NCBI GenBank assembly: GCA_046545795.1 | Contig: JBKGZD010000006.1 | Coordinates: 1-39,014, forward strand | Direction: 5' to 3' | DNA from: JAGXLC01 sp046545795 | GTDB taxonomy: Bacteria; Bacteroidota; Bacteroidia; Bacteroidales; UBA12077 | Length of the DNA stretch: 39,014 nucleotides | Shown here: piece by piece, positions 1 through 8,703 of the stretch | How positions within the stretch are numbered: the first letter of the stretch is position 1 | Layout of the letters: every line of letters starts with the position of its first letter | Program-made: the position numbers and the translations under genes | Notes under the pieces: model-generated | The model's database searches: none | What the model was told of the DNA's origin: nothing | What the model saw: only the letters and a program-made list of their open reading frames with translations

Positions 1-2
1 GT

Positions 3-134
3 GGTTTACCCTGTGAAATTCTGCTTCGCAGAATATTTCACAGGGTCATTCGGTTGTATTATCCACTGGCAGCACCTAAGTTAAATGCGTATAGCTATGT
101 AGCAGCGAAACGTCTAATAGAAAATATGTGTTAA
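3..134 (+). CDS. Possible 3' end of a CDS entering from the left edge
   Basis: One plus-strand frame is open from the first bases to a TAA at 132-134. Its last residues include YYPLAAPKLNAYSYVAAKR, which read like ordinary protein rather than random translation. No start is visible, so this would be the C-terminal 43 or so residues of a gene cut by the window edge. I do not recognise the family. A strong hairpin (9-45) lies inside the frame, which is odd for coding sequence and could mean that the frame is only fortuitously open or was interrupted by a palindromic repeat. Low confidence. Confidence 0.3.
   Translation, partial: GLPCEILLRRIFHRVIRLYYPLAAPKLNAYSYVAAKRLIENMC
9..45. repeat. Strong inverted repeat (hairpin)
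   Basis: Left arm 9-24 and right arm 28-45 are complementary around a 3-base loop (TTC), except that the right arm has two extra bases (a bulge). The stem is 16 pairs. No T-tract follows on either strand, so it does not look like a simple intrinsic terminator. A dispersed palindromic repeat is the alternative. Confidence 0.6.
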
Positions 135-253
135 ATAATTTCTGGGATATTCTTCAAAGCAAGCGCCTATGAAGACTTATAGAACAATTAAATATTTACT
201 AAACAAAATCAACATGGATTTTTGAAAAAATTTTCAATATATTAAACCAAAAA

Positions 254-1369
254 ATGAATATCCAACCTTTTAAGTTAGAAAGATATTTTGCAAAGTATGA
301 ATTTTCTTCTCCATACCTGCTAAGCTGCTCAGATTGCGAACCCCTTTCTTTAAGAGAGCTTCTTTCACTAGCAGATGGAGAAAGCATGAAATACTGGAAC
401 CTATTGAACCTTGGTTATACAGAAAGTCAGGGAAATCCTGTCCTGAGAGACGAAATAACAAAATTATACAATGGAGTAAATAGTGATGACATTGCTATAA
501 TGGCTCCAGAGGAGGGTATATTTATTGCAATGAATGTTTTGCTGGAAAAAGGAGATGAAGTCATAGTAACTTATCCGGGTTATCAATCATTATACGAAGT
601 GGCCAGGTCAATAGGATGCAGAATTAAAAAATGGGAACCAAAATCAACTGACAGATGGCATTTTGATGTAGAAAGCCTGGAAACATTGATTACATCAAAA
701 ACAAAATTGATAATTATTAATTTCCCGCATAATCCCACAGGAAGTACTATAAGTAAAGAGGAACAATCACGGTTAATAGATTTAGCCGAAAAAAATGACG
801 TCATAATTTTCTCCGATGAAATGTACCGCTACCTGGAGTTTAATGATGAGGACAGACTTCCTTCCTTGATTGATAAATCAGCAAACGCTATTGTTCTTGG
901 CGGTATGTCTAAAAGCTTTGGACTAGCAGGTCTTCGAACCGGGTGGTTAATAACTAAGCAAAAAAAATGGATTGAAGAATTTATTCGCTTCAAGGATTAT
1001 ACAACAATATGCAATAGTGCGCCAAGTGAGGTCTTAGCTCTAATCGGCATTAGGGCAAAAGACAAAATAATCAGGAATAACCTTCATTTAATTGAGCAAA
1101 ACTTGCAAATCCTCAATCAATTTTTCAAAGATTACAAAGGTTTTTTCAAATGGCGAAAGCCACGGGCAGGCACAATAGCTCTACCGGAATTATTAATTGA
1201 TATGACTGCTGCAGAATTTTGTGACAAACTCAATAAGCAACAGGGAGTAATGCTTTTGCCGGGAGATGTTTATGAATTCGAAGGCAATCATTTCAGAATT
1301 GGTTTTGGAAGGAAAGATTTTCCAACAGCTTTGAAAAAACTCACTGAGTTTATCAAAAATCTTGAGTAA
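254..1369 (+). CDS. PLP-dependent aminotransferase, class I/II fold
   Basis: A 371-residue cytoplasmic fold-type I aminotransferase. The family transfers an amino group through pyridoxal phosphate. Visible landmarks in order are the NFPHNPTG segment with Asn160, the SDEMY segment with Asp188 and Tyr191 (cofactor ring contacts), SKSFGLAGLRTGW with the Schiff-base Lys220, and the C-terminal HFRIGFGR carrying the expected substrate-carboxylate Arg. Length is slightly below the usual 380-400. The ATG at 254 starts MNIQPF and is preceded by an A-rich stretch. It is transcribed alone and converges on the DUF4105 gene. The substrate cannot be read from sequence; MalY/PatC-like or amino-acid aminotransferase roles are both possible. 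Confidence 0.88.
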   Translation: MNIQPFKLERYFAKYEFSSPYLLSCSDCEPLSLRELLSLADGESMKYWNLLNLGYTESQGNPVLRDEITKLYNGVNSDDIAIMAPEEGIFIAMNVLLEKGDEVIVTYPGYQSLYEVARSIGCRIKKWEPKSTDRWHFDVESLETLITSKTKLIIINFPHNPTGSTISKEEQSRLIDLAEKNDVIIFSDEMYRYLEFNDEDRLPSLIDKSANAIVLGGMSKSFGLAGLRTGWLITKQKKWIEEFIRFKDYTTICNSAPSEVLALIGIRAKDKIIRNNLHLIEQNLQILNQFFKDYKGFFKWRKPRAGTIALPELLIDMTAAEFCDKLNKQQGVMLLPGDVYEFEGNHFRIGFGRKDFPTALKKLTEFIKNLE

Positions 1370-1457
1370 CATATTGTCTGTGTTCTTCTGCCCGAACACT
1401 AAACAACATTTTACGGCATCAGGAATCAAACATTCATTCATTCAAAACCAGGTGTTT

Positions 1458-2660
1458 CTATTCCATATCCTGATGTATAAAAAACTGAGAACGGAGATTA
1501 TCAAACATCCTGACTAAAACCAGAAGGGCCAAGGGAAGCACTGCAAGATGAAACTGCTGTGGTAAAGCTGACCATCCTAAAAGCAGAATAAGAACAGAAA
1601 CAGTTATCATGATGGTGAATATTTTCAAAAGTGTTGTGCGGTTTTTTAGTAAAAAAAACACATAGAAGGCTGAAAGCGGACTAGCCCAAAGCATATCCAA
1701 ATTTGCATTCATTGCTGTATGATCAGTACCTGTCCATAAAAACAAGAAGAATAACCCTAAAAGGCCGGTTACTGAAAAAAAGACAAGATCAAACAGTCGT
1801 CTTGAAGATTGAGTACAGAAAATTGTCAGTAAAATCACCAAGCCCAGAAAAACCCATGCTATCATTACAGGATTATTGAAAAACTGCCCAACAAAAGAAA
1901 TGTCTTTTTTATTATCTTTTTCTTTTACAATTATTTTTTCAGGCCCCAGGACGCTCTTACCTCCAGAGACTTTGGCTCCCCGCTGCACGTTTTTCATATT
2001 ATCCGAAAGATAATCAGGCAAGAACATCTGTTCTTCAAAATTTGCAGTTTTATCGGCAGGTAACCCAAGGGCAATATCAATGCCAAAGCCAGCCCACCTG
2101 GCATTTTTTAGATATTCATGTAACATTTGCCGGAAAGTTTTTTCTTCATAATCTCCTAAATCAAAAACATATTCTGTCTTTAACTGGGCTTTCACCACGT
2201 CCCATAATTTCGAGGAACAATTGTCATAGAAAAAATCATAGGTATAGTATCTGTTTTCCGGTTCATAATTCCACTCCAGAAATTCTATAACATCAGACTT
2301 TTCTTCTTCCGTTAAAATTAACTTCTCTTCCTTGACCTCCCTCCCTTCCCTGGCATACATCTGGAAAAAATAATAGGCCGGCTGAACAGCAAGTTTATAC
2401 TTTAATTTGCCTTTAATGAATTTCCAGTAAAAATTGGGAGTATCAAAATCAAATACTCCATAATTAAAAATTATATCTGTATTGGTTGTACTATCTTTCA
2501 CGCGAAAAGCACTGTGTCCAAAATGTGCATAAAGTTCCTCTGTTCCCGGAGAACAAGTAATCAAACTTATTTCAGCGTTTTTAGTGATTTCCTGGGCTGA
2601 TAAAAAAGAAACATTTTGAAACAATAAAAAAAGAACGACAATTATTTTCAGTATCTTCAT
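1458..2660 (-). CDS. DUF4105 (Lnb N-terminal periplasmic domain-like) membrane protein
   Basis: A 400-residue protein with a Sec signal peptide (cleavage expected after FLSAQ, about residue 23). Next comes a DUF4105 domain of about 200 residues marked by HFGHSAFRV, NYGVFDF and YDFFYDNCSSK. The conserved His and Cys suggest a papain/NlpC-like thiol fold. The C-terminal third (about 265-385) contains four to five hydrophobic helices. Such proteins are common in Bacteroidota and their function is not established; the domain faces the periplasm. It is monocistronic and convergent with the upstream aminotransferase. Identity as DUF4105 is fairly sure; the role is unknown. Confidence 0.82.
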   Translation of the reverse strand: MKILKIIVVLFLLFQNVSFLSAQEITKNAEISLITCSPGTEELYAHFGHSAFRVKDSTTNTDIIFNYGVFDFDTPNFYWKFIKGKLKYKLAVQPAYYFFQMYAREGREVKEEKLILTEEEKSDVIEFLEWNYEPENRYYTYDFFYDNCSSKLWDVVKAQLKTEYVFDLGDYEEKTFRQMLHEYLKNARWAGFGIDIALGLPADKTANFEEQMFLPDYLSDNMKNVQRGAKVSGGKSVLGPEKIIVKEKDNKKDISFVGQFFNNPVMIAWVFLGLVILLTIFCTQSSRRLFDLVFFSVTGLLGLFFLFLWTGTDHTAMNANLDMLWASPLSAFYVFFLLKNRTTLLKIFTIMITVSVLILLLGWSALPQQFHLAVLPLALLVLVRMFDNLRSQFFIHQDME

Positions 2661-2761
2661 GTTGAATGGTTTATTTATTGAGTGTTCAATTAAGATGTAA
2701 GTTTTATATTTTTTATATACGAATTTCGAAACAATCCAACCAACAGCAAATATTTTTCACT

Positions 2762-3850
2762 TTACGTATTAAAGTTTCGTCTGAAAACACAGAGCACTGA
2801 ATTCTTGTATTCGAGTCTATCAACAGGATTAACAAGAGGCATAGGCGGAGCCTTAACACCTTCAAAAAACATCATTTCTCCAACAAAGACACGTGCTTCA
2901 TCCCATAAGTTCGCATTTAAAAAACTTTCCAATGTAACTGCACCACCTTCTATAATTACAGACATAATTCCTTTTGAATAGAGGTAATCACTTACCTGTT
3001 TTAGCAAATTTCCATTATAATCAAGTTTTATAAATTCTGTTTCATAGTCTGCATATTTATCTAGTCGTTTATTATCCACCGTTTTATCAACAAAAATTAT
3101 AGTAGAATCATTATCATAAATCAATTTGTATCTCTGGTTAATTTCAAAATCTTTATCTAAAACAAAACGCAGCGGATTCTTCCCTGACCACTCACGAACA
3201 TTCAATTGCGGATTATCTTTGATGGCAGTCTTGGAGCCAACCAAAATAGCACTTTCTTGTGTTCGCCACTTATGTACAAGACGTCTGGCAACGTTATCGG
3301 TAATCCAATTGGGAGCGATAGGATCATCGGGTTCTCGCTTCTTGTCAATGTAACCATCCTGCGATTGAGCCCATTTCAAAATAATATATGGCCTGCCCTG
3401 TTCGTAATAGCAGAAAAAACGTTTATTCAATTCCCTGCAAGCTTCCTCTAAAACACCTATAGTGACTTTGCATCCCGCTTCTTTCATTATCTTTACACCT
3501 TTACCTGAAACCTTGCCGGATGTATCCAGTGTTCCTACAACAACCTCCGGAATACCTTCCTCTACAATTCTATCAGCACAAGGAGGAGTTTTTCCATAAT
3601 GCGAACAAGGCTCAAGATTGACGTATAATGTAGACTTTTTTAAAAGCGAACGATCTTTTACCGATTCAATAGCGTTTGCTTCTGCGTGCTTTTCGCCATG
3701 GGCTATATGGTAACCCTCTCCGATTATGTTATCATTATACACAATCACACTTCCTACCATTGGATTGGGATAAGTATTACCAGCTGCCAGAGATGCTAAC
3801 TCCAGGCATCTTTCCATATATTTTTCATGGTGCTTTTTATCTATAACCAT
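2762..3850 (-). CDS. ribD: Riboflavin biosynthesis protein RibD (deaminase/reductase)
   Basis: Bifunctional cytoplasmic enzyme of riboflavin synthesis. It deaminates the GTP-derived pyrimidine and reduces the ribosyl side chain with NADPH. The N-terminal cytidine-deaminase-like domain (1-145) has the zinc-site motif HAEAN (His55, Glu57) and PCSHYGKTPPC (Cys82, Cys91). The C-terminal reductase domain (about 150-362) begins at RPYIILKWAQSQDG and has a conserved IIEGGAVTLESFL segment. Its 362 residues are a normal length. It is divergent from prmC across a 136-base gap. No other rib genes are nearby and no FMN riboswitch is evident upstream. Confidence 0.95.
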   Translation of the reverse strand: MVIDKKHHEKYMERCLELASLAAGNTYPNPMVGSVIVYNDNIIGEGYHIAHGEKHAEANAIESVKDRSLLKKSTLYVNLEPCSHYGKTPPCADRIVEEGIPEVVVGTLDTSGKVSGKGVKIMKEAGCKVTIGVLEEACRELNKRFFCYYEQGRPYIILKWAQSQDGYIDKKREPDDPIAPNWITDNVARRLVHKWRTQESAILVGSKTAIKDNPQLNVREWSGKNPLRFVLDKDFEINQRYKLIYDNDSTIIFVDKTVDNKRLDKYADYETEFIKLDYNGNLLKQVSDYLYSKGIMSVIIEGGAVTLESFLNANLWDEARVFVGEMMFFEGVKAPPMPLVNPVDRLEYKNSVLCVFRRNFNT

Positions 3851-3950
3851 AATTCTTTTAATTGAAAATTCTTTTCTTTACCGGATCAATTCTCTTGGTA
3901 TAAAAGCTCACCAATTATCCCTTTTAAATTTTATTTTGCTTTTATCTATG

Positions 3951-3982
3951 TTGACACTGATTTTATCAATTTGTTATTTTTG
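3951..3982 (+). promoter_or_regulatory. Possible Bacteroidota-type promoter for prmC
   Basis: TTG at 3951-3953 and TATTTTTG at 3975-3982 fit the Bacteroidota -33/-7 pattern (TTTG, 19-21 bases, TAnnTTTG) with a 21-base spacer. The -7 box lies only 4 bases before the prmC ATG at 3987, so a transcript from here would be leaderless or nearly so. That makes it either interesting or coincidental. Confidence 0.3.
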
Positions 3983-3986
3983 ATGT

Positions 3987-4841
3987 ATGAAACTTACAAC
4001 CATTAACGAACTTTCAAAATATATAAAACAATCTCTTAAAGGAATATATCCAGACAGGGAGATTAAAAGCTTTATTGAACTCATATTTGAAAAAAAGGTA
4101 AATTTAAAAAAAACAAAGAGACTTTTAAATCCCGAATATAAATTAGACAACCAAACAACACAGGAAATTTTCCGAATAACTGAGCAATTAAAAAAATCAG
4201 TCCCAATCCAATATTTATTAGGAGAAACATATTTTTATGATCTGCCTTTCACTGTAAACAAAAACGTATTGATACCCAGGCAAGAAACAGAAGAGCTCGT
4301 CGATTGGATAATCCATGAGCAACAAGATGCTGATAAGATATTGGATATCGGAACAGGGAGCGGATGCATAGCTATTGCTCTTGCAAAAAATATTCCGGCA
4401 GCTAGTTTATACGCAATCGATTTTGATGACTCAATAATTGAGGTTGCAAAGCAAAATGCAAAACAAAATGCAGTTAGTATTCAGTTTTTCAAAAGTAATA
4501 TACTCCAAGAGAAACCACATATAGAGAAATTAGACGTCATAGTAAGCAATCCGCCCTATGTTCTTGAGTCAGAAAAGCAGTATATGCACAAAAACGTATT
4601 GGATTTTGAACCGCAGAAATCTTTGTTTGTACCCGATTCTAATGCCTTAATCTTTTATCATAAAATAGCAGAATATTCAGCACAATACCTTGAAAATAGC
4701 GGTGCATTATACCTCGAAATTAACGAAAACAAAGCCAAAGAAACTGCTGACCTGCTTAAGGGATATGGATTCAGAAAAATCACTATCAAAAAAGATATTA
4801 ATGAAAAAACAAGAATGATAAAAGCAGAAAAAAATGGATAA
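3987..4841 (+). CDS. prmC: Release-factor glutamine N5-methyltransferase PrmC
   Basis: A 284-residue SAM-dependent methyltransferase that methylates the glutamine of the GGQ motif in release factors RF1 and RF2. The N-terminal helical substrate-binding domain covers about 1-85. The Rossmann methyltransferase domain starts near 95, with LDIGTGSGCIAIAL (119-132) as the SAM-binding loop and NPPY (188-191) as the catalytic motif that holds the glutamine amide. Length is typical. It overlaps recX by 8 bases, so the two are co-transcribed. One of its substrates, RF2 (prfB), is encoded about 3 kb downstream on the same strand. Confidence 0.95.
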   Translation: MKLTTINELSKYIKQSLKGIYPDREIKSFIELIFEKKVNLKKTKRLLNPEYKLDNQTTQEIFRITEQLKKSVPIQYLLGETYFYDLPFTVNKNVLIPRQETEELVDWIIHEQQDADKILDIGTGSGCIAIALAKNIPAASLYAIDFDDSIIEVAKQNAKQNAVSIQFFKSNILQEKPHIEKLDVIVSNPPYVLESEKQYMHKNVLDFEPQKSLFVPDSNALIFYHKIAEYSAQYLENSGALYLEINENKAKETADLLKGYGFRKITIKKDINEKTRMIKAEKNG

Positions 4842-5310
4842 CGATAACTATCAACAAAGGTTAGAATCTGCAAAAACAATATGCGCCAGAGGCGAAAAAT
4901 GCGCTGATGATATTTACAAGAAAAACAGAAAATGGCAATTATCTGATGATGAAATAAATCAGATAATAAAATTTTTAAAAAAGGAGGGTTTTATTGATCA
5001 TCAAAGATATGCCAAGGCATTTGCAAATGATAAGTTGAATTTTAATCACTGGGGAAGAAACAAAATCAAATATGGATTAATTAATAAAGGGATAGAAAAA
5101 CAATTTATTGATGAAGCATTAGAAAACCTGGATGAAAACGTATATGCTGAAATATTAAAACAGGAAATTGACAAAAAACTTAAAAGCCTAACAAACAAAG
5201 ACAATCATAAAAACAAACAAAGAATCATCCAGTATCTGCTCCAAAAGGGTTTTGAATATGGCAAGGTTTTTGAATTCATAGAGAAAAGAATGGAAAAGGA
5301 CAATGACTAA
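4834..5310 (+). CDS. recX: Regulatory protein RecX
   Basis: A 158-residue, helix-rich basic protein with the RecX pattern of tandem three-helix repeats. Recognisable segments are IIKFLKKEGFIDHQRYAKAFANDKL followed by WGRNKIKYGLINKGI, typical of the first repeat junction. RecX binds RecA filaments and inhibits their activity. The ATG at 4834 overlaps the end of prmC by 8 bases, indicating translational coupling. recA itself is not in the window. The C-terminus (KGFEYGKVFEFIEK) also matches the family ending. Confidence 0.88.
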   Translation: MDNDNYQQRLESAKTICARGEKCADDIYKKNRKWQLSDDEINQIIKFLKKEGFIDHQRYAKAFANDKLNFNHWGRNKIKYGLINKGIEKQFIDEALENLDENVYAEILKQEIDKKLKSLTNKDNHKNKQRIIQYLLQKGFEYGKVFEFIEKRMEKDND

Positions 5311-5441
5311 GGGATAAAGGATAAAGTGGTAATTGATAAGGGAAAGTGCTATATTTACGAAAATAAAAATTACTTAAGATAGAAATTCAAATGGCACATC
5401 CATTCGATAAATGACCTTTACATTAATAAATGTATTCAATT

Positions 5442-6833
5442 ATGAAATTTGCAAAATCTATCCTGGGCTTTTTAATATTTGGACTACTAATAAGTGTCTC
5501 GTCCTGTTCTTCATTAAATGTATCGGCAGGAAACAAAAAGAAACCGGACTGGGTAAAAAGCAGACCCGTAGATAACAACTATTATATCGGCATAGGGAGT
5601 GCAAATACATACGAAGACAATTATACTAAAGTGGCAAAAAATAATGCCCTCACTGATTTAATATCCGAAATTTCAGTAAAACTATCCAGCAATTCTGTTT
5701 TACGCCAATTTGAAGATGAATCCGGCTTCGAAGAAGAGTTTGAAGCGGTGACCAAAATGAATATGAAAGATGACCTTGAAGGCTATGAAGTTGTGGACTC
5801 CTGGGAAGGAGAAGATAAATACTGGGTATTTTACCGTTTATCAAAAGAAAAATACAAAAGACAAAAACGTGAAAAGCTGGAAAAAGCTAAATCTTTGGCT
5901 AAAGACTATTATGAAAAAGCCGGTGAAGCAAAAGAAGACACTGATATTCACAATGCTTTGAATTACTATGTGAAAGCTTTTGATGCTATTAAGATGCATC
6001 TGGACGAAGATTTATCCGTGTTCACACTAGATGGGCGCATTGAACTCACCAATGGGATATACCAGAATATACAGGAAATTTTCAGCTCTGTTGAATTTGT
6101 TCCCAAACAAGAAGAGTATAATTTAAAAACACTTTCAACCGGCAATCCTTCAATAGACGCTACAGCTTATTACAATAGCAGTGGAAAACGTCAACCAATC
6201 AAAAATCTACCAGTAAAATGTTTAATTCCTGATCCTTCAATTGACAAATCAGAATTGGTTAACAGCAACTCTTCAGGATTGATACACTGCAATATTGCAG
6301 AAATGCTTCCAAAAGGGAAAAAACAAAAAGTAGAAGTAAAACTGAATACTGGTACATATTTCGGTAATGGAAAAAATATTTTAAATAAAATGTTCTCCCG
6401 GGAAGGGAATGTACCATATCAATATATCACTATCAGTGTTTTCGATGTTAGTGCTTACTTAGAAACAACCGAAACAGAATTCGGCAAATTATCCTCCGGC
6501 CAGCCAGTTTCAAAAGTCGTCAAAAAAGAACTTGCCGAAAATTTCTTTTCTTTTGTAGAGTCAAAAGATAAAGCCGATGTTATTATAAAAGTCGAGGCAA
6601 ACACAACAGAAGGAAAATTCGTAGACAAGTATGACCTGTATACAGCTTATATAAATTGCAATGTAAGTATAACAAATGCCCAAACAATGCGCGAAGTTTT
6701 CAGCAAAAGAATTCCCGGTATCAAGGGTATGAAAACCGGCGGCTATCAAATGGCAGCCCAGGATGCCCTGGAAAAGGCAGAAAAAGAAATTCAACAAAAA
6801 ATAATACCTGAAATAAGAAAGCTAAGTTTTTAA
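5442..6833 (+). CDS. LPP20-like outer-membrane lipoprotein, 463 aa
   Basis: A lipoprotein precursor. I place the start at the second ATG (5442), giving MKFAKSILG, a hydrophobic core and lipobox SVSSC with Cys22. After a KKKPDWVKSRP linker, residues 45-130 resemble an LPP20 domain (YYIGIGSAN, then KNNALTDLISEISVKLSSNS and WVFYRLSKEKY). Residues about 140-175 are a charged helix. The middle and C-terminal parts (200-463) look like additional beta domains, including a FVESKDKADVIIKVEA segment reminiscent of periplasmic stress-type domains. It sits 18 bases upstream of a second small LPP20-like lipoprotein, so the two probably form an operon. Function is unknown; a surface or secretion accessory role is only a guess. 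Confidence 0.75.
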   Translation: MKFAKSILGFLIFGLLISVSSCSSLNVSAGNKKKPDWVKSRPVDNNYYIGIGSANTYEDNYTKVAKNNALTDLISEISVKLSSNSVLRQFEDESGFEEEFEAVTKMNMKDDLEGYEVVDSWEGEDKYWVFYRLSKEKYKRQKREKLEKAKSLAKDYYEKAGEAKEDTDIHNALNYYVKAFDAIKMHLDEDLSVFTLDGRIELTNGIYQNIQEIFSSVEFVPKQEEYNLKTLSTGNPSIDATAYYNSSGKRQPIKNLPVKCLIPDPSIDKSELVNSNSSGLIHCNIAEMLPKGKKQKVEVKLNTGTYFGNGKNILNKMFSREGNVPYQYITISVFDVSAYLETTETEFGKLSSGQPVSKVVKKELAENFFSFVESKDKADVIIKVEANTTEGKFVDKYDLYTAYINCNVSITNAQTMREVFSKRIPGIKGMKTGGYQMAAQDALEKAEKEIQQKIIPEIRKLSF

Positions 6834-6851
6834 TTATTAAATCTTTAAGTT

Positions 6852-7448
6852 ATGAAAACAAAATTGTACAATGTAAATCTTTTAATAGCAAGTGCCTTAA
6901 TCTTAAGCCTTGGACTCAGCAGTTGCGGTTCTAAAAAGAAAGCAACAAATGTAGCAGAAGAGGAAGAAGAAAGAATCACTTTCTATTGCGACGGACCTGA
7001 ATACAGAACGGACAAAAAAGCATTCCGTGCAAATGCTATTGGAGAAAGTCAAGACCAAATGACTGCAAGAAAAAAAGCGATGAGCAATGCAAAATCTGCA
7101 TTAGCCGGCCAAGTGCAAACTGTAATCAAAGGAACCACAGACAACTATGTAAACTCCAGGGAGTTTAACAATGTGGAAGAAGTTGAAGAACGGTTTGAGT
7201 CACTTACCAGAGAAGTGATTAACCAGCAACTCAATGATGTAAGAACAATATGCCAGGAGCATACCCGTACTAAAGATGGTAAATACAAAACCTACCTGGC
7301 TATTGAGATGGGCATGGATGCCCTGGAAGAAGCACTCGACAATCGATTATCAAGAGACAAAAGGTTAAAAGTTGATTATGACTACGAGAAGTACAAAGAA
7401 ACTTTTGATAAGGAAATGGAAAAACTTGAAAAAGAAGGAGATTATTAA
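6852..7448 (+). CDS. Small LPP20-like lipoprotein, 198 aa
   Basis: Signal peptide MKTKLYNVNLL with lipobox GLSSC (Cys25) marks a lipid-anchored protein. The mature part starts with an acidic linker (EEEEE) and contains FRANAIGESQDQMTARKKA and SNAKSALAGQVQTVIKG. This is the helix pattern of LPP20 domains, in which each residue block is preceded by accumulating Ala/Lys helices. The C-terminus is strongly charged and probably helical. It shares domain type and transcription with the larger lipoprotein upstream, suggesting a paired or partner function. It is closed by a terminator at 7494-7524. Confidence 0.75.
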   Translation: MKTKLYNVNLLIASALILSLGLSSCGSKKKATNVAEEEEERITFYCDGPEYRTDKKAFRANAIGESQDQMTARKKAMSNAKSALAGQVQTVIKGTTDNYVNSREFNNVEEVEERFESLTREVINQQLNDVRTICQEHTRTKDGKYKTYLAIEMGMDALEEALDNRLSRDKRLKVDYDYEKYKETFDKEMEKLEKEGDY

Positions 7449-7493
7449 TCCATAACCCAGAACGTTTTATTTTTCTTAAATGGTTTTGTCGCT

Positions 7494-7524
7494 AAAAGGA
7501 ACTCAGTTTTGGGTTCCTTTTTTG
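7494..7524 (+). terminator. Intrinsic terminator after the LPP20-like pair
   Basis: An 11-bp stem (7494-7504 with 7511-7521, one G-U pair) has a 6-base loop and runs into a T-rich tail. It lies 46 bases after the stop codon and before the prfB promoter region. Confidence 0.8.
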
Positions 7525-7532
7525 TTTTCTGC

Positions 7533-7563
7533 TTTTATCACTAATAAATTTTAAATAGATTTG
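7533..7563 (+). promoter_or_regulatory. Putative prfB promoter (Bacteroidota type)
   Basis: TTTT (7533-7536), a 19-base spacer, and TAGATTTG (7556-7563) match the TTTG/TAnnTTTG consensus with one mismatch. The box ends 16 bases before the prfB ATG and lies just downstream of a terminator, the expected place. Confidence 0.45.
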
Positions 7564-7579
7564 CATAAAACATTAAAAT

Positions 7580-8672
7580 ATGATTGCAACAAAAGAAGAA
7601 ATACAGCAAATCGAAAAGCGCAGAGATGCGCTGAGGAGGCATCTTTGACATCGATAACAAGAAAATTCAAATAGAAGAGGAAGAGGAAAAAACCCAGGCG
7701 CCTGATTTTTGGGACGATCCACAAGCTGCTGAAAAAAAGCTTAAAAAAATATCCAGAATCAAAGAATGGACAAAAGCCTTCGATGAAGTAGAAACCAACA
7801 TTGAAGAGCTTAAAGTTATACTTGAATTCTACGAAGAAGGTGAAGCTGAAGAAAAAGATGTGGAGACCCAATATAATAAGACACTTAAGCTTATTGAGAG
7901 GCTGGAGCTAAAAAACATGCTGGGTAAGGAAGAAGATGTTCTCGGTGCTTATCTGCAGATTAATCCAGGTGCAGGTGGAACAGAAAGCCACGATTGGGCT
8001 GAAATGCTAATGCGAATGTATATACGCTGGGGTGAACGCAACAACTACAAAGTCAGCGAAGTTTACCTGCAACCCGGCGATGAAGCAGGAATTAAAACAG
8101 TAACATTAGAATTTGAAGGTGATTATGCCTACGGGTATCTCAAAGGAGAAAACGGAGTTCACCGTTTGGTACGTCTTTCGCCATTCGACTCTAACAATCG
8201 CCGCCATACTTCATTTGCCTCGGTCTTTGTTTCCCCGGTGGTAGATGAAAGTATTGAGATTAATATAAACCCTGCCGAAATTGAATGGGAAACTTTCCGG
8301 TCCAGTGGAGCAGGTGGACAACATGTGAATAAAGTTGAAACAGCAGTACGACTGAGACACCTGCCAACAGGAATAACAATAGAAAACCAGGAAACCAGGT
8401 CACAAGCAAAAAATAAAGACAAAGCTTTGTCGATGCTCAAATCACAACTCTACGAGATAGAAATACGAAAACAACTGGAAGAAAAAGAAAAAGTTGAAGA
8501 ACAGAAGAAAAAAATTGAATGGGGTTCTCAAATCAGAAGTTATGTGCTGCATCCCTATAAAATGATTAAAGACCTGCGCACAGAACACGAAACTTCTAAT
8601 GTGAAAGATGTTCTGGATGGCGACCTGAACGGTTTCATAAAAAGCTATCTTATGGAATTCGGAGGTAAATAA
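7580..8672 (+). CDS. prfB: Peptide chain release factor 2 (programmed +1 frameshift)
   Basis: RF2 ends translation at UGA and UAA. The gene begins at ATG 7580 and reads 22 codons to an in-frame TGA at 7646-7648. It then continues in the +1 frame from GAC at 7647 to the stop at 8672, giving a 363-residue product. The slippery CTT-TGA-C and an internal Shine-Dalgarno-like AGGAGG (7634-7639) three bases before CTT reproduce the known autoregulatory arrangement. RF2 landmarks are the stop-recognition tripeptide SPF (about 200-202) and SSGAGGQHVNKVE with the catalytic GGQ (about 245-247), the target of PrmC. A shorter single-frame call from GTG 7860 would lose the N-terminal domain. Confidence 0.96.
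7634..7649 (+). promoter_or_regulatory. Programmed +1 frameshift site in prfB
   Basis: AGGAGG, CAT, CTT, TGA, C in a row. When RF2 is scarce the ribosome slips from CTT into TTT and continues in the +1 frame; when it is abundant, termination occurs at the TGA. The spacing between AGGAGG and CTT (3 bases) equals that of the Escherichia coli site as I know it. Confidence 0.95.
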
Positions 8673-8703
8673 TTCAAGGATATAAAACAAAAACTTTTGT
8701 ATT

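Noticed and set aside
1380..1399. Hairpin between the aminotransferase and DUF4105 genes as a terminator
   Set aside because: Only a 6-bp stem and no T-tract on either strand.
7646..7648. prfB as a broken gene because of the in-frame TGA
   Set aside because: The surrounding AGGAGG-CAT-CTT-TGA-C is the well-known programmed frameshift site, and both frames encode RF2 sequence.
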